From JAVBJN01 sp031546985 (GTDB taxonomy: Bacteria; Bacteroidota; Bacteroidia; Chitinophagales; Chitinophagaceae): DNA of 24,685 nucleotides. Position numbers and translations under genes: made by a program. The stretch spans positions 1 to 24,685 of the forward strand of contig JAVBJN010000081.1 of the NCBI GenBank assembly GCA_031546985.1. The letters are read 5' to 3'. This document shows, in pieces, positions 7,838-15,297 of the stretch (positions are counted from its first letter, which is position 1; each line of letters starts with the position of its first letter). Below the pieces are notes generated by a model, which was given only the letters and a program-made list of their open reading frames with translations, was not told the DNA's origin and made no database searches.

Positions 7838-8221
7838 ATGAAAAACGCTAAAAAAGCCGCTGCAATTCCCGATGGCCCGTTCGAGGAATTTTTTACCGAT
7901 GGTAAATTATCGGCCAAAGGCAGCTACCTCAACAACCAGAAGCATGGCGAGTGGATCTATTACCTGCGCAACGGTTCCGAAAAAGCGCATGGCACTTTTG
8001 TAAACGGAAAAATGAATGGCGCCTGGAACTGGTTTCGCGAAAACGGCCAGTTGCTGCAAACCGGAACAATGGAAGAAGATTTGAAAACCGGGTTATGGAA
8101 GCGCTACCACGCCAACGGGCAACTGATGGATGAAGGTCATTTCCGGAACAACAAGAAGACGGGAGAATGGAAAACCTACAACGATGCAGGTATTTTGAGC
8201 AAAACCCAGCAGTTTAAATAA
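7838..8221 (+). CDS. MORN-repeat protein, YwqK-like
   Basis: The protein has 127 residues made almost wholly of four MORN_2-type repeats of about 23-24 residues: units beginning GSYLNNQKHGEW, HGTFVNGKMNGAW, TGTMEEDLKTGLW and EGHFRNNKKTGEW, each followed by an aromatic pair and an NG turn. There is no signal peptide, so it is likely cytoplasmic. This repeat type is often annotated as a toxin-antitoxin system YwqK-family antitoxin, but that label comes from one Bacillus example and is weak evidence here. The next gene starts 41 bases downstream on the same strand without an intervening terminator and is probably co-transcribed. A binding or scaffold role is all the repeats allow. Confidence 0.82.
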   Translation: MKNAKKAAAIPDGPFEEFFTDGKLSAKGSYLNNQKHGEWIYYLRNGSEKAHGTFVNGKMNGAWNWFRENGQLLQTGTMEEDLKTGLWKRYHANGQLMDEGHFRNNKKTGEWKTYNDAGILSKTQQFK

Positions 8222-8262
8222 ATTCAGGCCGTTTATTCACCACTTCCTTTAAACCACTTTAT

Positions 8263-9108
8263 ATGCTGGGCGCCTTTTTACAATGGCTGATTAACATCTG
8301 GGTAAGGTTTACCGGTACCAAAACCACCTACAACCAATATCCCTGGTTGCGCGGCCCGGTGCTCGAAGGCAGTGAGCTGGCCGATGATTACTACAACCAA
8401 TATGCAGCCAGTGAAGGCCTGGAAGTGATAACCAGCCACGAAGGTGGCTTACTCGAAGATTTTAAGGGAGCTATAGATACTGACGCACCCAACCTGCAAC
8501 AATTACTGCCCGAAGTAACCGATTTTTATGAGCATACCAGCCAGTACAAACTGGAAGTATGGTCACAATGGTATGGGCCGGTGGCTTTCTTTGCCCGCAA
8601 CCTCATCCGTTTTCTCAGCAGGCGTATGAACCAGCTCAATATCCCACTGTACCCATTGGAGACGAGCCGGGGCATGAGCAATGGGGTAATCTGGCTGCGG
8701 GAGCCCGATGGCAAGTTGCGTTTTACCTGCTGGCTGCGCAAATCCATTTTATCGGGCAGGGTAGTGTATGCGGGGTTTTACAGCGCTTGTACTGTAAACG
8801 GCAAAAGGATGGTTAAAGTAGTTTTTCCACTGCCCAAAGGCAATGTAACGGTTCTGCTGCATGTGGCGGTGCAGGCAGATGGTTCTGTCAAATTGCTCTC
8901 GCACGGCAAGGGATTAGGAGATGCGGGCTATTACCGGCTTCGTCATATAGACCAGCAACATGCCCGCATCAAATATATTCCGCTCAAAGAGAGCATTCAT
9001 GTGTATGTAGACGAGTTTGGCGTATCGCGCACCGATCATGAATTCTGGTTCTGGACAATAAAATTCCTGCACCTGCATTACAAAATGATGCGCAATAATG
9101 CCTTATAG
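8263..9108 (+). CDS. Hypothetical 281-aa protein, unrecognised
   Basis: I do not recognise the family. The N-terminus (MLGAFLQWLINIWVRFTG) is a hydrophobic, aromatic helix that could be a membrane anchor or amphipathic segment. Residues about 107-125 (YGPVAFFARNLIRFLSRRMN) form a second semi-hydrophobic helix with basic residues. The remainder is soluble and aromatic-rich, with strands such as KLRFTCWLRKS, VVYAGFYSACTVNG and NVTVLLHVAVQADGSVKLLS, then SIHVYVDEFG and a C-terminal FWFWTIKFLHLHYKMM. It follows the MORN-repeat gene by 41 bases and is likely in the same transcript. It converges with the DUF2279 gene, with only 15 bases between stops. No toxin motif that would support a toxin-antitoxin reading of the pair is visible. 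Confidence 0.75.
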   Translation: MLGAFLQWLINIWVRFTGTKTTYNQYPWLRGPVLEGSELADDYYNQYAASEGLEVITSHEGGLLEDFKGAIDTDAPNLQQLLPEVTDFYEHTSQYKLEVWSQWYGPVAFFARNLIRFLSRRMNQLNIPLYPLETSRGMSNGVIWLREPDGKLRFTCWLRKSILSGRVVYAGFYSACTVNGKRMVKVVFPLPKGNVTVLLHVAVQADGSVKLLSHGKGLGDAGYYRLRHIDQQHARIKYIPLKESIHVYVDEFGVSRTDHEFWFWTIKFLHLHYKMMRNNAL

Positions 9109-9123
9109 TTGTTGCGCTAACTT

Positions 9124-10128
9124 TTAGAAATAAATAGGATGGAAGCGCAGTTTACCCGCGGAGTTGATCTCCAATGCTGGCATAGGAAATTTGATCACAT
9201 TTAAGGCTCCAAAAAGCAATTTCAGCCCCTTAGATTTTGTCTTAATCTTGGTGAGATCAATATCAGGAGCCAGGTAAAACTGTCGTATCCGCTGCACATT
9301 GGTACGGTCGTGTGGTGTGCCGTATTTATCTGTCCAGGTATTGGTATACCCGCCAAACATACCATCGGCACCATAACCAACCGAAATATTGAGCCATTTA
9401 GGAAAGCGGCTTTCTTTCATAAACGACCAGGGGTTAACACTCAGCCAATAGGTTTGCGCGTTATAATCTTTTAGAATACGCTCCTGGGTAGATGTGCCGT
9501 ACAAGCTCATGGAACGGGTGCGCAATTCTGGATCGGCATAATTATTAAAATGGGTCGAGAATTTAAGTTGTATGCGCTCTTCGCCCCAGGCCAGGTGCTG
9601 CGAAATAAGAATGCCGGAACCGAGCAGGTTCATCGTCATATCGCCCATACTAAAACCCCATTCGGCAGAGTAACCGTCGAGAATCTCAATAATGGTTTGG
9701 TATGCCGTGCCCGACAAGCCACCCACCCAAATGCTGGTTTTATCGTTTACACCCGCCCAGCGCAGCATTTCCATACAGATCTTGCCTTCGAGGTAAGCAC
9801 TGTAGGCGTGCCCAGCTTTGTCTATCTGGTTCCACTCACCGTTATCGTTGTAAAAATGGAAACTGCTTTTGGGGTAATTTTTGTACCAAAGCTGGTTTAG
9901 CGCAATTAATGTACCGCCGTAAGCGATTATGCCACCTGCAGCCACGCCAATAAGCCGGGGCTTGTTAACCGTTGGGGGAATATCGAGCAGGCCCAGTTTG
10001 GCAGGCTTGAGGGCAGGTATGCTGCTGTCTGTCTGCGCGCGGAGTTGTGTATTAAAACAACAAACCATCACCGCAAAGAGGATGATGGTTTGCTTAAAAT
10101 GACTTGGTTTAAAATAGCTGCATTTCAT
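9124..10128 (-). CDS. DUF2279 family envelope protein
   Basis: The protein has 334 residues. A signal peptide runs to about residue 32 (TIILFAVMVCCFNTQLRAQ). The core GEWNQIDKAGHAYSAYLEG, followed by WVGGLSGTAYQTIIEILDGYS and GFSMGDMTMNLLGSG, matches the DUF2279/YfiM-type family of predicted periplasmic or outer-membrane proteins, whose function is not established. The C-terminal half contains alternating aromatic strands (WLNISVGYGADGMFGG, FYLAPDIDLTKI). The start ATG overlaps the stop of the upstream phosphohexomutase gene by one base (TAATG), so it is translationally coupled to it. A functional link between the two, for example in envelope polysaccharide metabolism, is only suggested by this coupling. 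Confidence 0.85.
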   Translation of the reverse strand: MKCSYFKPSHFKQTIILFAVMVCCFNTQLRAQTDSSIPALKPAKLGLLDIPPTVNKPRLIGVAAGGIIAYGGTLIALNQLWYKNYPKSSFHFYNDNGEWNQIDKAGHAYSAYLEGKICMEMLRWAGVNDKTSIWVGGLSGTAYQTIIEILDGYSAEWGFSMGDMTMNLLGSGILISQHLAWGEERIQLKFSTHFNNYADPELRTRSMSLYGTSTQERILKDYNAQTYWLSVNPWSFMKESRFPKWLNISVGYGADGMFGGYTNTWTDKYGTPHDRTNVQRIRQFYLAPDIDLTKIKTKSKGLKLLFGALNVIKFPMPALEINSAGKLRFHPIYF

Positions 10129-11534
10129 TAGGCCAGGATAATCGATTGTACAGTTTCTAACATATTCATTACTTCTTCGCGGCTGGAACCTTCTGCATAA
10201 ATACGCAGCAGCGGCTCTGTACCCGAAGGACGAATCATGATCCAGCCTCCGTTGTCGAAGTGGTACTTGTACCCATCGAGGTCTTCTGTTTTTTCTACTT
10301 TATATTTTCCAAAAGAGGTGTATTTACCGGCTTTGCAATTGGCAATAATGGCTTGTTTCTTTTCTTCTGCCAGGTGCAGATCGTTGCGCTCAAATACAAA
10401 ACGGCCTACTACTTCGTAAATCTCTTCGCAAAGTTCCTTCAGTGTTTTACCGCTTTTGGTCATGTATTCATACAGCACCAAACCATCATAAATACCATCA
10501 CGCTCAGGAATATGGCCTTTTACCGCAATACCGCCCGATTCTTCGCCACCCACCAGCACATCTTCGCGGGTCATGATCTCAGAAATGTATTTGAAACCAA
10601 TTGGCGTTACCTCATAAGGCAACCCGTAAGCCTGGCACATTTTTTTAACACGGCCGGTGGTAGAGAAGGCTACAGCCACTTTACCGGTCATGCCCTGGTA
10701 TTTATGCAGGTAGTGAATGAGCAGCAAAATAATGTGGTGGGCATCTACAAAGTTGCCATCCTCATCGTATAAACCAATACGGTCGGCATCGCCATCGGTA
10801 GCCAGACCAATTTTAATATCGTCATTAAACTGAATGTAGTGGCTCAGCTCCTGCAGGTTGCGGTGCAAAGGCTCCGGCGCCTGGCCCATAAAGGAAGGGT
10901 TTTCTTCGCAATGGATGAGGTGGGCAGCAGGCAATAATTTGCGCACTACATTTTGTCCTGCGCCATACATGGCATCGTAAGCCAGGGCAAATTTTGAATT
11001 ATTGAGCGCAGTGAAATCGAACTTCTCTTTCAGGTAATTGCAATACATGGTTTCCAGGTCTATCCACTCCAGCAAGCCTTTGTCCTGGTATTCTTCGAGG
11101 CTGGTAGCAGGCACTTCAACCGCATCTGGGATAAGCGCTTCTACGGCTGCAATATCGGCAGGGTTAGAAGGGCCGCCATGCGCACCTTTCAGTTTGTAAC
11201 CATTATAGGACGGGGGATTGTGGCTGGCGGTAATCACCACACCCTGGTGGGCTTTCATGCGGGTTACCCCAAAAGAAACCATGGGTGTAGACACAAAACC
11301 CTTGGCAATAATCACTTTTACTTTATTCTCGCACAGCACTTTGGCTACAGTTTCGGCAAAGAGTTCGCCACCAAAACGGCAGTCATGACCCACTACAACT
11401 ACCGGCTGCGGAAATTGCTTATACAGCCAGTCGGCCACCGCTTTTGTAACACGGGCCACATTATTTACAGTAAAATCCTTCGCGATGATGGCGCGCCATC
11501 CATCCGTACCAAACTTAATTTTGTCTACAGACAT
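10128..11534 (-). CDS. Phosphoglucomutase/phosphomannomutase family protein
   Basis: The 468-residue enzyme belongs to the alpha-D-phosphohexomutase superfamily, which interconverts sugar 1- and 6-phosphates through a phosphoserine. All four active-site loops are visible: catalytic serine at 104 in TASHNPP, metal-binding DGDADR at 247-252, sugar-specificity loop GGEESGG at 329-335 and phosphate-binding RPSGTEP at 435-441. The N-terminal FGTDGWRA motif is also typical. Length is normal for the bacterial PGM/PMM group. The exact substrate (glucose, mannose or glucosamine phosphate) cannot be fixed; GEESGG is compatible with PGM/PMM rather than GlmM. It is transcribed divergently from pcm across 108 bases, with a TAnnTTTG box at 11560-11567, and is coupled to the DUF2279 gene behind it. 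Confidence 0.93.
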   Translation of the reverse strand: MSVDKIKFGTDGWRAIIAKDFTVNNVARVTKAVADWLYKQFPQPVVVVGHDCRFGGELFAETVAKVLCENKVKVIIAKGFVSTPMVSFGVTRMKAHQGVVITASHNPPSYNGYKLKGAHGGPSNPADIAAVEALIPDAVEVPATSLEEYQDKGLLEWIDLETMYCNYLKEKFDFTALNNSKFALAYDAMYGAGQNVVRKLLPAAHLIHCEENPSFMGQAPEPLHRNLQELSHYIQFNDDIKIGLATDGDADRIGLYDEDGNFVDAHHIILLLIHYLHKYQGMTGKVAVAFSTTGRVKKMCQAYGLPYEVTPIGFKYISEIMTREDVLVGGEESGGIAVKGHIPERDGIYDGLVLYEYMTKSGKTLKELCEEIYEVVGRFVFERNDLHLAEEKKQAIIANCKAGKYTSFGKYKVEKTEDLDGYKYHFDNGGWIMIRPSGTEPLLRIYAEGSSREEVMNMLETVQSIILA

Positions 11535-11559
11535 ATAATCTTATTGATTTGAGAGTGGA

Positions 11560-11567
11560 CAAAAATA
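11560..11567 (-). promoter_or_regulatory. TAnnTTTG promoter box of the phosphohexomutase gene
   Basis: On the minus strand TATTTTTG matches the -7 consensus exactly and lies 25 bases before the ATG at 11534, giving a leader of about 19 bases. No convincing TTG is seen at -33. Confidence 0.45.
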
Positions 11568-11630
11568 AACAAAACCGCATAGGATACGTATATTGTTAAA
11601 AAGTTAAATCTCAACCGTCTGTAAAGGCTG

Positions 11631-11638
11631 TAACTTTG
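11631..11638 (+). promoter_or_regulatory. TAnnTTTG promoter box abutting the pcm start
   Basis: TAACTTTG matches the -7 consensus exactly and ends only four bases before the ATG at 11643. With usual spacing the transcript would start at or within a base or two of the ATG, so the pcm mRNA may be leaderless. Confidence 0.5.
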
Positions 11639-11642
11639 TGTT

Positions 11643-12308
11643 ATGCTCCACCGTATCCTGAGAGAAGATTCCTACCGTCATAAGGGCCTGCGCAAACAGC
11701 TCATAGCTACCTTGCGCACCAAAGGCATTAAAGATGAAGCCGTTTTGGCGGCTATGGAGCGCATTCCCAGGCATTTTTTCCTCGATCCGGCTTTTGAGCG
11801 CATCGCTTATGAAGACCGCGCCTTTCCCATAGGCGAGGATCAGACTATTTCGCAGCCCTATACCGTAGCTTACCAGACCGATCTGTTGCAGGTAACCCGT
11901 TTTACCAAAGTATTGGAAGTGGGCACCGGAAGCGGCTACCAGGGTAGCGTACTGGCCGAAATTGGCGCGCAGGTGTTCAGCATCGAGCGGCAGCGTAAAC
12001 TGTACGACCACAACCAGCAATTCTTCTTTATTAAGAAATACCCCAACTTTAAGTGCTTTTATGGCGATGGATATGAGGGATTGCCCACTTTCGGGCCTTT
12101 TGACCGTATTCTTATTACAGCCGCCGCGCCCGTTGTACCTCCTAAACTGGTAGACCAGCTTAAACGGGGTGGTATTATGGTATTGCCATTGGGCGAAGGC
12201 GAGTCGCAGCAAATGACCCGCATTACCAAACAAATGGACGGCGCGCTGGTACACGAAACCTTTGATGATTTTGTGTTTGTGCCCATGTTAACCGGAAAAA
12301 GAGGGTAA
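11643..12308 (+). CDS. pcm: Protein-L-isoaspartate O-methyltransferase
   Basis: The 221-residue enzyme methylates L-isoaspartyl residues in damaged proteins using S-adenosylmethionine, starting their repair in the cytoplasm. Seen in sequence: the family N-terminus (RHKGLRKQLI, then MERIPRHFF), the substrate loop TISQPY at 68-73, SAM-binding motif LEVGTGSGYQ at 91-100 and the later motifs DRILITAAAP and GGIMVLPLG. Length is normal. The start ATG adds about seven residues before the point where family members usually begin (EDSYRHKG, my recollection of the family); no other normal start is available. The gene is divergent from the mutase and ends at a bidirectional terminator. The long reading frame on the opposite strand of this gene is a shadow. 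Confidence 0.95.
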   Translation: MLHRILREDSYRHKGLRKQLIATLRTKGIKDEAVLAAMERIPRHFFLDPAFERIAYEDRAFPIGEDQTISQPYTVAYQTDLLQVTRFTKVLEVGTGSGYQGSVLAEIGAQVFSIERQRKLYDHNQQFFFIKKYPNFKCFYGDGYEGLPTFGPFDRILITAAAPVVPPKLVDQLKRGGIMVLPLGEGESQQMTRITKQMDGALVHETFDDFVFVPMLTGKRG

Positions 12309-12330
12309 AATACCCATACTGATACTTATT

Positions 12331-12361
12331 AAAAGAGCAGACGATGAGTCTGCTCTTTTTT
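12331..12361. terminator. Bidirectional terminator between convergent pcm and lipoprotein gene
   Basis: AAAAGAGCAGAC (12331-12342) and GTCTGCTCTTTT (12348-12359) form a perfect 12-bp stem around GATGA, with a T-run continuing to 12361. The A-run on the left gives a matching U-tract on the other strand, so it can serve both genes. The TAA stop of the minus-strand lipoprotein gene (12360-12362) touches the foot of the stem. Confidence 0.9.
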
Positions 12362-13109
12362 ATTGCCCATTAATTTCTGGCTTCAAAATGTAAGTATAAG
12401 TTTTAAATGGGTATCCATTCCTTTGTACTTCCCACACCAAACCTGAGCCGTCTGCACCATAGGTATAATCGTTTCGGAAATATTCACCAGTTGTATCTCT
12501 TTCTACTATGCTTGTTGGCCGGTCTACACTTCTTACTCCCATGCACAGCAAACGGTCTGGTTCATCAAGATTGGTGCCCTTAAAAAAAACAGGAACATTG
12601 GTATAGCTGTAATTACCAATAGGAGCAGATTTACCATCTTTCACCTCCACTGAAGCCACCAGGTTTTGCCCTTCGTAGACATATGAGGTATACCAGGTAC
12701 CGGATGAAATCATCATTAATTGTCGGTTTGCATTAAAGAAGAGGTAAGTAGTATCCCGTACTGTTTCTCCTTTATTCTGGCGCGAATTTATGCGCATATA
12801 AGCTAAGCCATCTGCTTTGAGCCAATACTCGTCAATGTTTTCCACCATTGGGTAGAAAACAGTTATCTTTTCTGGTGTATATACATACACTTTGCTGAGT
12901 TGCTTGTTTTCATACACTTTAGAAATACGATTTTGGTTGTCATACTCAAACCGGAACAGCACATTGGTGGCGTGATTCCGGATGAAACTAACCAGGTAAT
13001 CGGTAGGGATTTTCTCTTTTTTCTCTTTCTTGCAGGAAGTTGATCCAACTACTGCCGTAAAAATGCCCAATACCAATAATGGTCTAAATCCAAATGCTTT
13101 TATCATCAT
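12360..13109 (-). CDS. Predicted lipoprotein of unknown function
   Basis: The protein has 249 residues with a lipoprotein signal peptide: hydrophobic LLVLGIFTAVVGSTSC with the lipidated cysteine at 26, followed by KKEKKEK. The charged stretch after the cysteine is not the SDDD-type surface export signal, so a periplasmic-facing or undetermined location is likely. The mature part is a series of short beta strands with Y and N/D turns (FRFEYDNQNRISKVYE, KVYVYTPEKITVFY, SYVYEGQNLVASVEV, DYTYGADGSGL), resembling DUF4595/RHS-like repeat lipoproteins of Bacteroidota; family assignment is tentative. Two ATGs (13109, 13106) are possible starts. It follows the PKD/type B sorting gene by six bases and is almost certainly in the same operon. 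Confidence 0.8.
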   Translation of the reverse strand: MMIKAFGFRPLLVLGIFTAVVGSTSCKKEKKEKIPTDYLVSFIRNHATNVLFRFEYDNQNRISKVYENKQLSKVYVYTPEKITVFYPMVENIDEYWLKADGLAYMRINSRQNKGETVRDTTYLFFNANRQLMMISSGTWYTSYVYEGQNLVASVEVKDGKSAPIGNYSYTNVPVFFKGTNLDEPDRLLCMGVRSVDRPTSIVERDTTGEYFRNDYTYGADGSGLVWEVQRNGYPFKTYTYILKPEINGQ

Positions 13110-13115
13110 TAATTC

Positions 13116-15044
13116 CTATCTAAGTAGTGTTGTATTTCCCTTATATATTTTCATCTCACTGTTAGCATCTCTGGCTTTAACCATCCAGTAGTATACCTCA
13201 TTAGGTTCGGGCGAGCCTTTATACTTACCATCCCAACCAATCTGAAGATCATTGCTTATAAACACCTGGTTTCCCCGACGGTTAAAAACGCTGAATTCCA
13301 CAAACTCCATATCAGACATGTGTACCCGAAGCACATCATTTTGGCCATCGCCATTAGGCGTAAACGCGGTAGGTACAATTACGTAACCTTTTTCGGTAAT
13401 GGTTACAGCTACGGTATCCGTACCACGACAGCCATCTGCATCTGAACCCATTACCGCATATAAAAAACCCTTTCCGGTTTCCTTGCAACTGACGAGTGGG
13501 GTAGCCGTATTCACATTAATAATCGAATTGCTGACGTTCCCAAGATTTTGCCAATGGTAAGAGGTGGCTCCGGTTGCTGAGAGAGACAGAAACGTTCCTG
13601 CTTTTACTATGGTGTCATTGCATGCCTGAACGTTAATCCTCTTAACCTGGTAAGTCTGCTCAGCCGAAGCAATACAACCATTTTGAGTCATTATAATATG
13701 CTGTAGTTTCTGTTGCCCACTTTCAGAAAAGTATACGGTAGAAACGTCGCCATAAAATACATTTTGGCCGGCAACCCAAACGCTTTTAGTAACAGGGCTT
13801 CCTGTAGCGTTGGTGAGATCACTTACATGAATAGAATCAAAAATACAAGGTCCACCTTGCGCTGAAAAATCGGTCGTTAAAGTATCAGGTAATATCAATA
13901 CATCTCCTTCAATTTTGTTGATGCACTCCGGACCAAATGCTGTTAATTTTACCGTATAGCGACCCGGTTGTGGATAAGTATAAGCAGGATTGACAGCAGA
14001 GGATGTATCCTGTACGGTAGATGTATCGCCAAAATCCCACACGTAAGAAGTGGCACCTTCACTCTGGTTGGTAAACTGTACCGTATTGCCTTGTCCGCAT
14101 TGAACCTTTAATAACTTGACATCCCCAACAATTTTCGGTACCAGTTCATCGCGTTTGATACCTGCCTTTACAAACTTTTTGCAGTCTACAAAAGCGTATA
14201 CGTAATTGAGGACAGATGTATTAATAAGTTGGCCATTCCTGTATTCATCACAGGCGATGCCAATCATATATTTGCCTGCCTGCTTGCATATGCCCTGTAA
14301 CATACCAGTGCTGGGATCAATGTATAATTCTCCAAAGCCAGTTAACGGCTGTTGCCACGAACTTGTGCCACTATATTGTAAAGGCGTATAAGGCGGAGGT
14401 GTAGCTTGGTTAGGTTTGGCATTTTTCGAATCACCACCATTGTATACATTTAGAAGTCTGTATTTTAATACATCACCATCAGGTTCATTAGCGCTTACAT
14501 CAATTCCAAAATTTTCATTTGTACATGTATAAGAAGGCATTAGTATTTTAGGGTATGCGCTATTGTTAACAACACCTGTACTATTCACAAATAAGGTGGT
14601 TCCCTGACTAGATGAATTGCTGATATTCGTAATGGCCGCGGAGAGACAGCAGCGCTGATAAGAAAAAGTATACTCACCAGTCTCTTGTAAATTAAAACCG
14701 AACACAAAATACTGCCTCCTAACGCAGGTATTATGCTGTAATTGCAAACATGCAGGTGCCTGACTTGCAGGTAGTATATCGGTAGTGATTGCTTGCATTC
14801 CAGAATATGCAACAAGCGTATTTGATCCTTTCTCAAAAACACTAACAATTGCTGGATTATCCTGGGCTATCACTTCCGGTTCACCATTAATACAATCCTG
14901 GTATAAGATTATAGTTACTCTATATTTTCCTTGCCCCAAGTTATCACACCGCATTTCTCCCCCAATAGAGTGGGAGGCGTCAGCCACATTATAGAAACCA
15001 ATAAAACAGAATAGAAAAATAATTACTTTAAATAGTCGATTCAT
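13116..15044 (-). CDS. PKD-domain surface protein with gliding-associated (type B) sorting domain
   Basis: The protein has 642 residues from the preferred start MNRLFKVIIFLFCFIGFYNV, which is a clean signal peptide. The N-terminal region (SHSIGGEMRCDNLG, YRVTIILYQDC, YTFSYQRCC) matches a family often found at the front of Bacteroidota type IX cargo. A PKD domain follows around residues 325-375 (ATSYVWDFGDTST, YTYPQPGRYTVKLTAFG), then a second, weaker beta-rich domain. The last about 87 residues (VPTAFTPNGDGQNDVL, FSVFNRRGNQVF, GWDGKYKG, YYWMVKA) are a gliding-motility C-terminal/type B sorting domain. It should be secreted by the type IX system and displayed on the surface. An in-frame ATG at 15065 falls in the promoter box and is rejected. 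The lipoprotein gene lies six bases downstream in the operon. Confidence 0.9.
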   Translation of the reverse strand: MNRLFKVIIFLFCFIGFYNVADASHSIGGEMRCDNLGQGKYRVTIILYQDCINGEPEVIAQDNPAIVSVFEKGSNTLVAYSGMQAITTDILPASQAPACLQLQHNTCVRRQYFVFGFNLQETGEYTFSYQRCCLSAAITNISNSSSQGTTLFVNSTGVVNNSAYPKILMPSYTCTNENFGIDVSANEPDGDVLKYRLLNVYNGGDSKNAKPNQATPPPYTPLQYSGTSSWQQPLTGFGELYIDPSTGMLQGICKQAGKYMIGIACDEYRNGQLINTSVLNYVYAFVDCKKFVKAGIKRDELVPKIVGDVKLLKVQCGQGNTVQFTNQSEGATSYVWDFGDTSTVQDTSSAVNPAYTYPQPGRYTVKLTAFGPECINKIEGDVLILPDTLTTDFSAQGGPCIFDSIHVSDLTNATGSPVTKSVWVAGQNVFYGDVSTVYFSESGQQKLQHIIMTQNGCIASAEQTYQVKRINVQACNDTIVKAGTFLSLSATGATSYHWQNLGNVSNSIINVNTATPLVSCKETGKGFLYAVMGSDADGCRGTDTVAVTITEKGYVIVPTAFTPNGDGQNDVLRVHMSDMEFVEFSVFNRRGNQVFISNDLQIGWDGKYKGSPEPNEVYYWMVKARDANSEMKIYKGNTTLLR

Positions 15045-15062
15045 ACTAATCGTTTGAGCGCG

Positions 15063-15093
15063 CAAAACTAGTCGAATTTAAACGTCCATGCAA
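15063..15093 (-). promoter_or_regulatory. Promoter of the PKD/lipoprotein operon
   Basis: On the minus strand TTG (15093-15091), exactly 20 bases, then TAGTTTTG (15070-15063) matches both parts of the Bacteroidota housekeeping promoter. Transcription would start near 15056, about 12 bases before the ATG at 15044. It is the best promoter match in the window and rules out the upstream ATG at 15065. Confidence 0.65.
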
Positions 15094-15267
15094 GCAGATT
15101 CAAGGTTTTAATTTATAAACTATTGCCATTTAAATAACACTTAATCATACTACACATAAACGGTTATAATACATGACTTTAGTGTTGTCAATATGTAAAA
15201 CCATCTCATTCGTATTTATTTTTTTACTGCTATCTTATTATTCCCTGCATAGTTGACCCCAAAATGT

Positions 15268-15275
15268 TATTTTTG
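15268..15275 (+). promoter_or_regulatory. TAnnTTTG promoter box of smc
   Basis: TATTTTTG matches the -7 consensus exactly, 22 bases before the TTG start of SMC at 15298. The region around -33 has no good TTG. The predicted leader is about 16 bases. Confidence 0.45.
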
Positions 15276-15297
15276 AGCCCTTGTAAACGACTGTACC

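Noticed and set aside
7838..9108. Toxin-antitoxin system call based on the YwqK-like gene
   Set aside because: No toxin motif is visible in the partner and MORN repeats alone do not indicate an antitoxin.
9090..9117. GCGCAA/TTGCGC inverted repeat between the convergent genes at 9108 and 9124
   Set aside because: The stem is only six bases with a 16-base loop and no U-run, so I do not call it a terminator, although a weak role is possible.
11604..12254. 216-aa open frame antisense to pcm
   Set aside because: It lies wholly opposite a confidently identified enzyme, has no recognisable motif or promoter, and its composition is that of a reverse shadow.
15045..15065. Upstream in-frame ATG of the PKD protein
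   Set aside because: It falls inside the TAGTTTTG promoter box, upstream of the predicted transcript start, and the ATG at 15044 begins a clean signal peptide.
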